Origin: Desulfobacteraceae bacterium
Lineage (GTDB): Bacteria; Desulfobacterota; Desulfobacteria; Desulfobacterales; JAJDOA01
Direction of reading: 5' to 3'
Assembly: GCA_022340405.1 (NCBI GenBank)
Contig: JAJDOA010000138.1
Span: forward strand, 1 to 35,108
Length of the DNA stretch: 35,108 nucleotides
In this document: positions 7,803 through 16,506 of the stretch, in pieces
Layout of the letters: each line of letters begins with the position of its first letter
How positions within the stretch are numbered: the first letter of the stretch is position 1
Translations under genes and position numbers: made by a program
The notes under the pieces: model-generated
Seen by the model: the letters and a program-made list of their open reading frames with translations, nothing else
Told to the model about the DNA's origin: nothing
The model's database searches: none

Positions 7803-9457
7803 TCTCCCATCCCGATTTGAACGTTCTCGTCGTGTCGGAAGCCGGCAGGGAGCAGGGCTTTCCGTGGCCCGGCTTCGGCGGTGACATGGCCCACTTGCAC
7901 GTTTCACGGGAAGCCTCCATACCGGACGATCTGACCGCATATCACGCTGTCGTCACTGCAGCGGGGATGGTGCGGCCTGGGAAGGCCGAACGGCTGCTGC
8001 AATTTGTCCACGCGGGCGGGGCGTGGCTTGCCATGAGCGGCCTGCAGGAAGATCCGCTGCCCGACGCTTTCGGCGCACAACCCGAGGGCGTCGGTCCTCG
8101 GGCCGAGCTGCGGGTGCTCTTGCAAAACGCCCACGATCCCCTTGCCGTGCGCCTGCCGGATGCGGTATACGTTGCGGGCCGTTACCACCCCCTACAGAGC
8201 GTCGCTCCCGACGCCGAAACCGTGCTCTACGCCGACTGGCATTACGGCCACAGTCCCGTATTCATCACCCGTTCCCACGGGGCCGGACACCTGGCTTGCA
8301 CGACGCTGCAGGATTTTTCCGCCAACATGCTCCGGCAGGTGATCCACCGGCTGCTGCGCCGGTGGCGGGGCTCGGCCCCGTCCCCCGAAACCAGGCTGGG
8401 CGTGGGCATCCTGGGCTATGCGCCGTCCATTGGGCAGGTACACGGCCTGGCGGCCGAGCGCACACCGGGGCTTCGCATCGCGGCCGCCTGCGATCTGAAC
8501 GCCCAGCGGCTCGCCCAGGCAGCGAAGGATTTTCCCGGCATCGCAACCTACGACCATTCCGCAAGGCTCGCCGAAGACCCGGACGTAGACTTGGTGATCG
8601 TGGCGACGGCGCCCGATACGCACGCCCGGCTGTCCGTGGAGATGATGGACGCAGGAAAGCATGTTCTCTGCGAAAAGCCCCTGGCACTCAACCGCCGGGA
8701 GACCGACGCCATGCAGGAAACGGCGGAGCGGCGAAAGGTCCACCTGAGCTGCCATCAAAACCGCCGGTTCGATCCCGACTTTCGCGCCATCCGCGACTGC
8801 GTGGCCGGCGGCCGAATCGGTGAACTGTTCTATCTGGAGACCTTCGTGGGTCAATACCACCACCCCTGCGGCTACTGGCACTCCCACGCTCCGGTCTGCG
8901 GCGGCACCGCCTACGACTGGGGTGCCCACTATCTGGACTGGATCGTGGGGCTGATGCCGCATTCCGTAACGTCCGTGGTCGGCACCCGACACAAGCGAGT
9001 GTGGCATGACGTCACCAACGCGGATCAGGAGCGCATTCAGATCCGATTCGCCGACGGCCGGGAGGCGGAGTTCCTCCACTCGGACATCGCCGCGGCCCGC
9101 AAGCCCAAGTGGTACCTTCTCGGCACCCGCGGTGCCATCGTGGGCGCCTGGAGGGACGTAACCGCGGTGGACGTCGATCCGGTGCACTACTTCGAGCAGA
9201 CCGATATCCCCGCAACGGAAATGATGCCCGACATCACCCTGTATCACCGGCGCGACTCGGGAGATCTGGAGCAAATCCGGCCGGCCGAGCCGGAGAGGGA
9301 TCCGCTGGCCTTCCATCGAAACCTGGCCGACCACCTGCTGTGGGGCGAACCGCTGGCCGCCCCCCTGGCCGATTCAGTCAAGGTGGTGGCGTTGCTGGAG
9401 GCGGCCTCCCGCTCCATGGCAAACGGGGGAAGTGTGGAGGTGCTCGATGGCCGATAA
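7799..9457 (+). CDS. ThuA-like domain fused to Gfo/Idh/MocA family oxidoreductase
   Basis: ATGA overlap with upstream gene; N-terminal ~190 aa ThuA-like (FVHAGGAWLAMSG, ...HSPVFITRSHGAGHLACTTL); C-terminal Rossmann RLGVGILGYAPSIGQVHG and HVLCEKPLALN. Confidence 0.75.
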   Translation: MISHPDLNVLVVSEAGREQGFPWPGFGGDMAHLHVSREASIPDDLTAYHAVVTAAGMVRPGKAERLLQFVHAGGAWLAMSGLQEDPLPDAFGAQPEGVGPRAELRVLLQNAHDPLAVRLPDAVYVAGRYHPLQSVAPDAETVLYADWHYGHSPVFITRSHGAGHLACTTLQDFSANMLRQVIHRLLRRWRGSAPSPETRLGVGILGYAPSIGQVHGLAAERTPGLRIAAACDLNAQRLAQAAKDFPGIATYDHSARLAEDPDVDLVIVATAPDTHARLSVEMMDAGKHVLCEKPLALNRRETDAMQETAERRKVHLSCHQNRRFDPDFRAIRDCVAGGRIGELFYLETFVGQYHHPCGYWHSHAPVCGGTAYDWGAHYLDWIVGLMPHSVTSVVGTRHKRVWHDVTNADQERIQIRFADGREAEFLHSDIAAARKPKWYLLGTRGAIVGAWRDVTAVDVDPVHYFEQTDIPATEMMPDITLYHRRDSGDLEQIRPAEPERDPLAFHRNLADHLLWGEPLAAPLADSVKVVALLEAASRSMANGGSVEVLDGR

Positions 9458-10490
9458 GCTGCGCTGGGGCATCCTGGGCAATGCCACCATCGGGCGCAAG
9501 TGCGTGATGCCGGCCATCCGCAAATCGACCAACGGGAAGATCCGGGCCCTGGGCACGCGACGGCCCGATGCAGCCGGGGAGATTGCGAAACAAAACCGGA
9601 TCGAGCGCGTCTACGGCGACTACGAATCCGTCCTCCGGGACCCGGAGGTGGAAGCGGTCTACATCCCCCTGCCCAATCACCTCCACCGGCCCTGGACACT
9701 GAAGGCCCTTGCCGCCGGAAAGCATGTGCTGTGTGAAAAACCGCTTGGCTGCAGTGCCGAACAAGCCCGGGAAATGGCCGCTGCGGCCCGCGGCAGCGGG
9801 CTTGTCCTGATGGAAGCGCTGATGTACCGGTTTCACCCCCGCACCCGACGGGTTAAGGGACTGATCGGCGAGGGAGCCGTCGGCACTCCGCGGCTGGTCC
9901 GGGCCGCCTTCTGTTTTTCCATGGCACCGGAGCTGCTGGAAAGCGGCGACAACTGCCGCCTACAGCCGAAAATGGGCGGCGGCGCACTGCTGGACGTGGG
10001 AAGCTATGCGGTAAGCGTCGCACGATGGTTTTTGGAGGCGGAGCCCGCGGCCGTTCAGGCCCAGGCCGTATACCGTGGCAAGACCGAGGTGGACATTCAC
10101 CTGGTGGGAACCCTGCGCTTTCCCGGGGGCGCCTTGGCGACCGTGGAGGCCAGTTTCTGTGCGGGCCTACAGCAGTCCTACACGGTGGTCGGCTCCGGCG
10201 GTGCCGTCGAACTGCCCCACGACGCCTTCATCCCCTGGGAGAAGGATGCCGCCGTCATGGTACGGGGAAAGGATGAGGAAACCGGAAAGACCCTTGTTGT
10301 ACCCGGTGCCGACGAGTACCGGCTGATGGTGGAGCACTTCGCCGACCGGGTGCGCACCGGAAAAGCCCCCACCGTGTCGGTCGAAGACAGCATCGGCAAC
10401 CTGGTGGCGCTGGACGCGATGGCCGAGGCGGCCCGGACCGGCCGAACCGTTTTCATCTCCCAGGAGGATCCGTCATCACGAAAACCCTGA
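9447..10490 (+). CDS. Gfo/Idh/MocA family oxidoreductase
   Basis: LRWGILGNATIGRKCVMPAI, HVLCEKPLGCSAEQA, GGGALLDVGSYAVS; overlaps upstream stop. Confidence 0.87.
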   Translation: MADKLRWGILGNATIGRKCVMPAIRKSTNGKIRALGTRRPDAAGEIAKQNRIERVYGDYESVLRDPEVEAVYIPLPNHLHRPWTLKALAAGKHVLCEKPLGCSAEQAREMAAAARGSGLVLMEALMYRFHPRTRRVKGLIGEGAVGTPRLVRAAFCFSMAPELLESGDNCRLQPKMGGGALLDVGSYAVSVARWFLEAEPAAVQAQAVYRGKTEVDIHLVGTLRFPGGALATVEASFCAGLQQSYTVVGSGGAVELPHDAFIPWEKDAAVMVRGKDEETGKTLVVPGADEYRLMVEHFADRVRTGKAPTVSVEDSIGNLVALDAMAEAARTGRTVFISQEDPSSRKP

Positions 10491-10510
10491 CCGAGCCCCG
10501 GAAGCCGCCT

Positions 10511-11488
10511 TTGGATGTCCGGGTGACGCCCGTTACCATGTCCGACCTGCCCGGACTCCGCTTCCCCGGCGACCAGCCCTGGCCGCAGCGGAACCCATTT
10601 GTAACGCCGGCCTGGCTGACGGCATGGTGGACTTACTTCGGCCGGAATCACAGACCGTTGATTCTGCGAGTGGACGTGAGGGGCCGCATGGCCGGCGTGG
10701 CGCCGCTGATGGTTCAAAACGGAACGGCCCGGTTCATGGGCTCGGAGGATCTGTGCGACCATGGCGACTTTCCGTCGAATCCCTTCCACCGGGAGGTATT
10801 TTTTTCGGCCCTGCTGCGGCACCTGAAAGACATGGGGGTCCACCGTCTGATGTTGGCATCGGTGCGACCGGATTCCGCCGTTCTTCGGTGGATCGTGCCG
10901 GCCGCACATGCCGCCGGATGTCGTGTGTCGGTGCTTCCGAAGGGCGTCTCCATGGAAATGGGCCTGCCCGCAAGCTGGGAAGCGTACCTCGGGGCATTGG
11001 AGGGCAAGCAACGGCACGAGGTGCGGCGGAAACTGCGCCGGGCGTCCGAAGCCGGCCGAATGACCCTTCGTACGGTTCAACATGCGGCAGAGGCCTCCGC
11101 CGGGATGGACGGCTTTCTGCGGTTGTTCCGCCGGAGCCGTCCGGACAAGCGGCGGTTTTTGACGCCCGAACGGGAAGCCTTTTTCCGTGCACTGGCCGAC
11201 GAACTGTCCCGGGCGGGCATGCTTCGGCTGAACCTGATCGAAATCGACAACCGCCCGGCTGCGGCCACCTTCTGCGTCCATCTCGGAAATACGACCTATC
11301 TGTACAACAGCGGTTTCGACCCCGTGTTTCGGGACATCTCCATCGGCATTGTCAGCAAACTGATGAGCATCCGGGAAAGCATTGAAAACGGTTTCGAAGT
11401 CTATGATTTTTTGAACGGAACCGAGCGTTACAAATACCGGCTGGGGGGAAAAGAGGTGTCGCTGTCCAGTTGCGTCGTGGAGTGGTGA
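10511..11488 (+). CDS. CelD/BcsL-type GNAT acyltransferase (Acetyltransf_6-like)
   Basis: NPFVTPAWLTAWWTYFG, KQRHEVRRKLRRASEAG, YLYNSGFDPVFRDISIGIVS; TTG start in ORF track, true start uncertain. Confidence 0.72.
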   Translation: MDVRVTPVTMSDLPGLRFPGDQPWPQRNPFVTPAWLTAWWTYFGRNHRPLILRVDVRGRMAGVAPLMVQNGTARFMGSEDLCDHGDFPSNPFHREVFFSALLRHLKDMGVHRLMLASVRPDSAVLRWIVPAAHAAGCRVSVLPKGVSMEMGLPASWEAYLGALEGKQRHEVRRKLRRASEAGRMTLRTVQHAAEASAGMDGFLRLFRRSRPDKRRFLTPEREAFFRALADELSRAGMLRLNLIEIDNRPAAATFCVHLGNTTYLYNSGFDPVFRDISIGIVSKLMSIRESIENGFEVYDFLNGTERYKYRLGGKEVSLSSCVVEW

Positions 11489-11597
11489 ACCTCCACCCTT
11501 GCATGATCGTAACAGGAAAACCAAACATCCGCCCCAGCGTCGTTCTGGCCAATACGATGGAACCGACTTCGGTGCCTGACAAAAAGGATCCTGCACC

Positions 11598-12848
11598 ATG
11601 TCCCTTCGCATCGCCATGCTGAGCATCCACTCCAGTCCGTTGGGCCGGATGGGGACCCGCGACACCGGAGGGATGAGCGTGTACCTGCAGGAGCTGGCCC
11701 GCGAAATGGGAAGCCGGGGTCATTTTGTGGACATCTTCACCCGGGCCACTGCGAAAGAAACGGAGCCGGTCGTGAAACCCTTCCCCAACGTGCGCGTCGT
11801 CTCTTTGCACGTCCGCGGGGCGGAGAAGGCCCCCAAAACGGCGCTCTACGATCATGCGGAGGCGTTTGCGGCGGCCATGACCGACTTTTGCCGGGAGACG
11901 GCCATCGAGTACGACCTGATCCACAGCAACTACTGGCTGTCCGGCGTGGTCGGCAGCCGGTTCGCAATGCTGCACCCCTGCCCCCATTTCATTACCTTTC
12001 ACACCCTGGGCGCCGCCAAAATGACCTCGCGCAGCGGCCACACGGAAGACAGCCGCCGTGTCGACGTGGAGGCCGAGCTGGCGGCACGATGCGACGGGGT
12101 CATCGCCCCCACCGCGGCAGAACGCCTCCGGCTGATTTCGCTCTGCGGGGCAAGGTCAGAGACCATCCATGTCGTTCCCTGCGGCGTGAACCTGAAACGG
12201 TTCGCACCCGATGCAGGCGATGATGCCCCTGCCGAAGAGCTTCGAAAGGATCCGGGGCGGGCGGTGCTGCTCGGTGTGGGGCGCTTCGATCCCATGAAGG
12301 GCATTCAGCGGCTATTGGCCGGTGTCGCCTGCTTGAATGCCGCGGGCGCAGCCGTGGATCTGGTCCTCGTCGGCGGCGACGGCCCCGGCAGCCCGGAGCA
12401 CCGCCGTGTACGCCGGCAGGTCCGGGGCCTGGGAATGGACGAGCGGGTCCGAATCGTCGGCTCCGTCGATCATCGCAAGATGCCCAGCTACTACAGGGGT
12501 GCAGATGCCGTGGGGGTCGCCTCCCGGTACGAGAGTTTCGGCCTGGTCGTTCTGGAGGCCCTGGCCTGTGGCACGCCGGTGGTCTCCACGCCGGTGGGCG
12601 TTGCGCCGGAAGTGATCCGGCCCGGTGTGAACGGGTATTTGGCCGCCGCCGGAGATGCAGAAAGCCTTGCACAGACCATCGCGCGCACCCTGCGGTTAGC
12701 CCGGGAGCGAGATCCTCTGCAGATCCACGCCACCGTTTCCGAATTCGACTGGTCCCGGGTGGCGTCCCTGCTGTTGGATGCCTATCGTAAAAGCATTGAC
12801 CCAACACACCGCCATAAAATGGGAAAGCATCGTGAGCCAGCCATTTGA
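11598..12848 (+). CDS. GT4 glycosyltransferase, MshA-like
   Basis: GTRDTGGMSVYLQELAREMGSRGHFVDIFTR, YDLIHSNYWLSGVVG, VPCGVNLKRFAP, SRYESFGLVVLEALACGTPVVSTPVGVAPEVI. Confidence 0.83.
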   Translation: MSLRIAMLSIHSSPLGRMGTRDTGGMSVYLQELAREMGSRGHFVDIFTRATAKETEPVVKPFPNVRVVSLHVRGAEKAPKTALYDHAEAFAAAMTDFCRETAIEYDLIHSNYWLSGVVGSRFAMLHPCPHFITFHTLGAAKMTSRSGHTEDSRRVDVEAELAARCDGVIAPTAAERLRLISLCGARSETIHVVPCGVNLKRFAPDAGDDAPAEELRKDPGRAVLLGVGRFDPMKGIQRLLAGVACLNAAGAAVDLVLVGGDGPGSPEHRRVRRQVRGLGMDERVRIVGSVDHRKMPSYYRGADAVGVASRYESFGLVVLEALACGTPVVSTPVGVAPEVIRPGVNGYLAAAGDAESLAQTIARTLRLARERDPLQIHATVSEFDWSRVASLLLDAYRKSIDPTHRHKMGKHREPAI

Positions 12849-13527
12849 CATCATGGTCGTCGTCGCCCATCCGGACGATGCCGAGTTCGGAGCCGCCGGC
12901 ACCGTGGCCCGCTGGACGGCGGATGGCAAATCTGTCATCTACGTGGTGTGCACCAACGGCGACAAGGGAACCACCGACCGCCGCCTGGCTCCGGACGAAC
13001 TCTCCCGGATACGGATGGCGGAGCAACGGGAGGCGGCCCATCGGATCGGCGTCGGGGAGGTGACCTTTCTGGGAATGCCGGACCAGCAGCTGGAGGAAAC
13101 GTCGGAGTTCCGCGAAACGATCGTTCGCCTGATCCGGACGCACCGCCCCGACATCGTGATCACCTCCGATCCCTACCGCCGGTATCTGTGGCACCGGGAC
13201 CACCGCATCGTCGGACAGGTGGTGGCAGACGCAATGTTTCCGTATGCCCGGGACCACATGGCCTATCCGGAGATGTTGGCCGAAGGCCTGGAGCCCCACA
13301 AGGTGAAAGAAGCCCTCTTTTTCGGTGCGGAGGAAATCAACCACCGCATCGACATTTCGGAAACCTTCCCCGACAAGCTGGCCGCGCTGCAATGCCACGA
13401 AAGCCAAGTCCGGGAACTGAACGTGGAAGATCTGGAAAACTGGCTGCGACAGCGCTGCCGTAAAGCGGCCGAAGGCACGCCGTACATGCTGGCAGAGGCG
13501 TTTTACCGGGTTCAAATGCCCGATTGA
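12832..13527 (+). CDS. PIG-L/LmbE family deacetylase, MshB/BshB-like
   Basis: VVVAHPDDAEFGAAGTVARW Zn-binding motif, CTNGDKGT, DPYRRYLWHRDHR; probable GTG start overlapping the upstream gene by 17 nt. Confidence 0.86.
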   Translation: MSQPFDIMVVVAHPDDAEFGAAGTVARWTADGKSVIYVVCTNGDKGTTDRRLAPDELSRIRMAEQREAAHRIGVGEVTFLGMPDQQLEETSEFRETIVRLIRTHRPDIVITSDPYRRYLWHRDHRIVGQVVADAMFPYARDHMAYPEMLAEGLEPHKVKEALFFGAEEINHRIDISETFPDKLAALQCHESQVRELNVEDLENWLRQRCRKAAEGTPYMLAEAFYRVQMPD

Positions 13528-13546
13528 AAGCGAACAGGCTACAACC

Positions 13547-14686
13547 ATGGAGAAGATTCGCATCGCCGTCGTGGGTGTGGGCAATTGCGTCAGTGCCTTG
13601 CTGCAGGGCATCCACTACTATGATGGGCAGGACGCCGGAACGGAAGCCACCGGGTTGATGTCACCGGAAATGGGCGGATACGGGCCATCGGATATTCTCG
13701 TTGCCACCGCCTACGACATCGACCGCCGCAAGGTCGACCTGGACGTCAGCCAGGCCGTTTTCCAGCCCCCCAACTGCACCACGGTATTCAACCCGGACCT
13801 GCCGCTGACCGGAGCCACCGTGAAGATGGGGGCAGTGCTGGACGGTGTGGCCGCTCACATGCGCGAACACGACCCCCGGCGCAGTTTCGACCCCGCCTCC
13901 CGGCCGGACGCCACCCACGAGGAGGTGATTTGCGATCTGCGGCGGAGCCGGGCGGAGGTGCTGGTGAATTTTCTGCCGGTGGGCGCCGAGGAAGCCACCG
14001 CATTCTATGTCCGTTGCGCCCTGGAGGCGGGCGTTGGGGTGGTCAACGGCATCCCGGTGTTCATCGCCAGCGATCCCGAATGGGCCGGCCGCTTTGCCGC
14101 CCGCGGGCTGCCGCTGATCGGCGACGATGTGAAATCCCAGATGGGGGCCACCATCGTCCACCGCACGTTGACGGACCTGTTCCGCCGCAGGGGAGTCGCC
14201 CTGGAGCGCACCTATCAGCTCAACACCGGCGGCAATACCGATTTTCTCAACATGCTGGACCGCAGCCGGCTCATATCGAAAAAGCGGTCCAAGACCGAAG
14301 CCGTCCAATCGGTTGCCGCCCGCCGCCTGGACGCCGCCGACATTCACATCGGCCCCAGCGACTACGTACCCTGGCAGCGGGACAACAAAGTGGGCTTCAT
14401 CCGGATGGAGGGGAAAATCTTCGGAAACGTGCCCATGCATCTGGAGATGCGGTTGTCCGTGGAGGACTCGCCCAACTCCGCCGGAGTGGTGATTGATGCG
14501 ATCCGCTGCGCCCGCCTGGCGATGGACCGCGGCCAGGGCGGGGTGCTGGAGGGTCCCTCGGCCTATTTTTGCAAGCACCCGCCGCGGCAGTACACCGACG
14601 ACGAGGCCTATCGTCTGGTGCAGGAATTCATCCAAGCCCCGACGCTGAACCCACAGGGGAAAACGAAGCAGACGGGCTGTCCATGA
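13547..14686 (+). CDS. ino1: Inositol-3-phosphate synthase (myo-inositol-1-phosphate synthase family)
   Basis: IRIAVVGVGNCVSALLQGIHYY, NVNPGGNTDF-like LNTGGNTDFLNMLDRSR, GPSDYVPWQRDNKVGFIRMEGKIFGNVPMHLEMRLSVEDSPNSAGVVIDAIR. Confidence 0.87.
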   Translation: MEKIRIAVVGVGNCVSALLQGIHYYDGQDAGTEATGLMSPEMGGYGPSDILVATAYDIDRRKVDLDVSQAVFQPPNCTTVFNPDLPLTGATVKMGAVLDGVAAHMREHDPRRSFDPASRPDATHEEVICDLRRSRAEVLVNFLPVGAEEATAFYVRCALEAGVGVVNGIPVFIASDPEWAGRFAARGLPLIGDDVKSQMGATIVHRTLTDLFRRRGVALERTYQLNTGGNTDFLNMLDRSRLISKKRSKTEAVQSVAARRLDAADIHIGPSDYVPWQRDNKVGFIRMEGKIFGNVPMHLEMRLSVEDSPNSAGVVIDAIRCARLAMDRGQGGVLEGPSAYFCKHPPRQYTDDEAYRLVQEFIQAPTLNPQGKTKQTGCP

Positions 14687-15288
14687 TCCGTGCAATCCTC
14701 TTCGACTTCGGCCGGGTTGTCTCCGCCCCCAAACCCCCATCGCTCTTCCGCCGATACGAGGTGGAGCTGGGCCTTTCCCCCGACACCATCAACACGGTCA
14801 TGTTCGATTCGCCCTACTGGCAGGATGCCCTGGTGGGGAAAACGGACATGGACGGCTACTGGCATGCCATCGGTCCGGCGCTGGGCCTGCACACACCGCA
14901 GGCGGTGGCGGACTTCCGGAAGCGCTATTACGCAGACGAGCGGATCAACGCCGGCGTTGTCCGGATGCTCCGCAAATTGTCGGGCACCCATTTGCTTGCG
15001 ATTCTCTCCAACCATCCCCCGGGGCTTCGGCAGTGGCTGGCCGACTGGGACATCGAAGGGTTGTTCGAGGTGGTTTTCTGCTCCGGCGACGAGGGCATCG
15101 CCAAGCCCGATTCCTGGGCATTCCGTGAAACCCTGCGGCGGCTGAACCTTGCGTCCCCCCGGGAGGCGGTGTTCGTCGACGACACCGAGGCACACGTGGC
15201 GGCGGCCCGAGAGCTGGGGATCCACGCCGTTCATTACACCACCACCGATGCCCTTGGGCGGGAGTTGGAAGCGCTCGGGTGTTGGTGA
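14683..15288 (+). CDS. HAD family hydrolase (YihX-like)
   Basis: ATGA overlap with ino1; ILFDFGRVVS motif I, ILSNHP motif II, KPDSWAF and FVDDTEAHVAAA motifs III/IV. Confidence 0.82.
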   Translation: MIRAILFDFGRVVSAPKPPSLFRRYEVELGLSPDTINTVMFDSPYWQDALVGKTDMDGYWHAIGPALGLHTPQAVADFRKRYYADERINAGVVRMLRKLSGTHLLAILSNHPPGLRQWLADWDIEGLFEVVFCSGDEGIAKPDSWAFRETLRRLNLASPREAVFVDDTEAHVAAARELGIHAVHYTTTDALGRELEALGCW

Positions 15289-15326
15289 CGGAACCAACCC
15301 AACGAACACAGGGAAGCCGTAACCGC

Positions 15327-15350
15327 TGAAACCCGCCGTTCGGGTTTTCA
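15327..15350. terminator. Putative bidirectional terminator hairpin between convergent genes
   Basis: gaaacccg-ccgtt-cgggttttc stem-loop between the HAD and AI-2E transporter genes; overlaps the transporter stop. Confidence 0.45.
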
Positions 15351-16397
15351 GGTAAGATGCTCTTTGAAGGTCTGGCCGTAGATGTCCCAGATGGTGACAA
15401 ACAGCGCCGCGATAATGGGGCCGATGATGAAGCCGATGATGCCGAACAGGCTGATGCCCCCCAGTGTGCCGAAGAAGATGAACAGCTCGTGCATCTGGGT
15501 ATCCTTTCCCACCATGAGCGGCCGGAGCAGGTTGTCCACGCTGCCCACCACCAGGCCGCAGAAAATCAGTAGGCCGACGGCCTTCAGGATATGCCCCATC
15601 GCGGCCAGTATGACCACCGCCGGCAGCCAGATCAGCGCCGACCCCACCGCCGGAATGATGGACAACACGGTCATCACCGTTCCCCAGAACACGGACCCGT
15701 CGATGCCCGCCACCCAGAAGGCCAGCCCGGCCGCCCCTCCCTGGATGACCCCGATAACCAGCGTCCCCTTCAACGTGGCTCGGGTGACCGAGGTGAACCG
15801 CTCCAGCAGGCGGCTCTCGTCTTTGTCGGTGAGCGGCAGGTAGTAAAGGATTTTTTCCAGCACCAGGGAGCCGTCCTTCAAGAAATAGAACATCGTGTAG
15901 AGAAAAACGAAGAAAAGGAAAATGAAACCGATGGTGGCCTTGGTGAAGTCGGATATGTTGTCCAACAGGAAGGAGCTCATCTTGCCCACCAACTCCCCCG
16001 CCTTGCGAAAGATCACTTCGCGGTGCGCTTCGATGTGCTCGAAAAAAGGGATCTTCTCGAAAAGCTCCTGGAAGTAGGAGGGCTCCTGCATTCGTTGGGA
16101 AATCCACGGACCCACCTGATTGCTGATCGCGATGGCCTGGGCAGCCGTGATGCTCAGCAGCAGAAACAGCGGCAGGATGACAATCAGGCAGATCACCACC
16201 AGGGTGGTCAGCGACGCCAGGTTGCGCCGGCCCCGGAACCAGCCAACGAAGCGCCGGTACAGAGGTTGGAACAGGGCCGAAAAGATCCCGGCCAGGAAAA
16301 TCGCCATCAGGAAATGCTGGATCATCGAAACGAAGAGCGCCGAGATCACCGCCACGAGGATCAGCAGTGTCGTTTTGCTCCAACCGAACTGGCCCAT
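15348..16397 (-). CDS. AI-2E family (PerM/UPF0118) transporter
   Basis: Multi-TM protein with FLAGIFSALFQPLYRRFV, FLYTMFYFLKDG and C-terminal GTLGGISLFGIIGFIIGPIIAALFVTIWDIY. Confidence 0.87.
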   Translation of the reverse strand: MGQFGWSKTTLLILVAVISALFVSMIQHFLMAIFLAGIFSALFQPLYRRFVGWFRGRRNLASLTTLVVICLIVILPLFLLLSITAAQAIAISNQVGPWISQRMQEPSYFQELFEKIPFFEHIEAHREVIFRKAGELVGKMSSFLLDNISDFTKATIGFIFLFFVFLYTMFYFLKDGSLVLEKILYYLPLTDKDESRLLERFTSVTRATLKGTLVIGVIQGGAAGLAFWVAGIDGSVFWGTVMTVLSIIPAVGSALIWLPAVVILAAMGHILKAVGLLIFCGLVVGSVDNLLRPLMVGKDTQMHELFIFFGTLGGISLFGIIGFIIGPIIAALFVTIWDIYGQTFKEHLT

Positions 16398-16506
16398 GGA
16401 ACGCCCCTTTTCGGAACGGTGTAAGAAAGATGGAACCGCAGCAGATTCGCAGTTTTCATAGCAGATCCATCATGGCCCTGCAATTTTTCCCCCTCCCCGT
16501 TCTCCT

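Noticed and set aside
6327-7940. 537-aa - strand ORF
   Set aside because: Antisense of the S51-like/CysRS-tail gene; no domain signal, compositionally biased.
8192-9334. 380-aa - strand ORF
   Set aside because: Antisense of the ThuA-Gfo/Idh/MocA fusion with clear coding signal on +.
10178-11665. 495-aa - strand ORF
   Set aside because: Spans two + strand genes antisense; no family resemblance.
12100-13611. 503-aa - strand ORF
   Set aside because: Antisense of the GT4 and PIG-L genes, which have strong motifs.
14608-16383. 591-aa - strand ORF
   Set aside because: Alternate frame of the AI-2E transporter plus antisense of the HAD gene; not a genuine protein.
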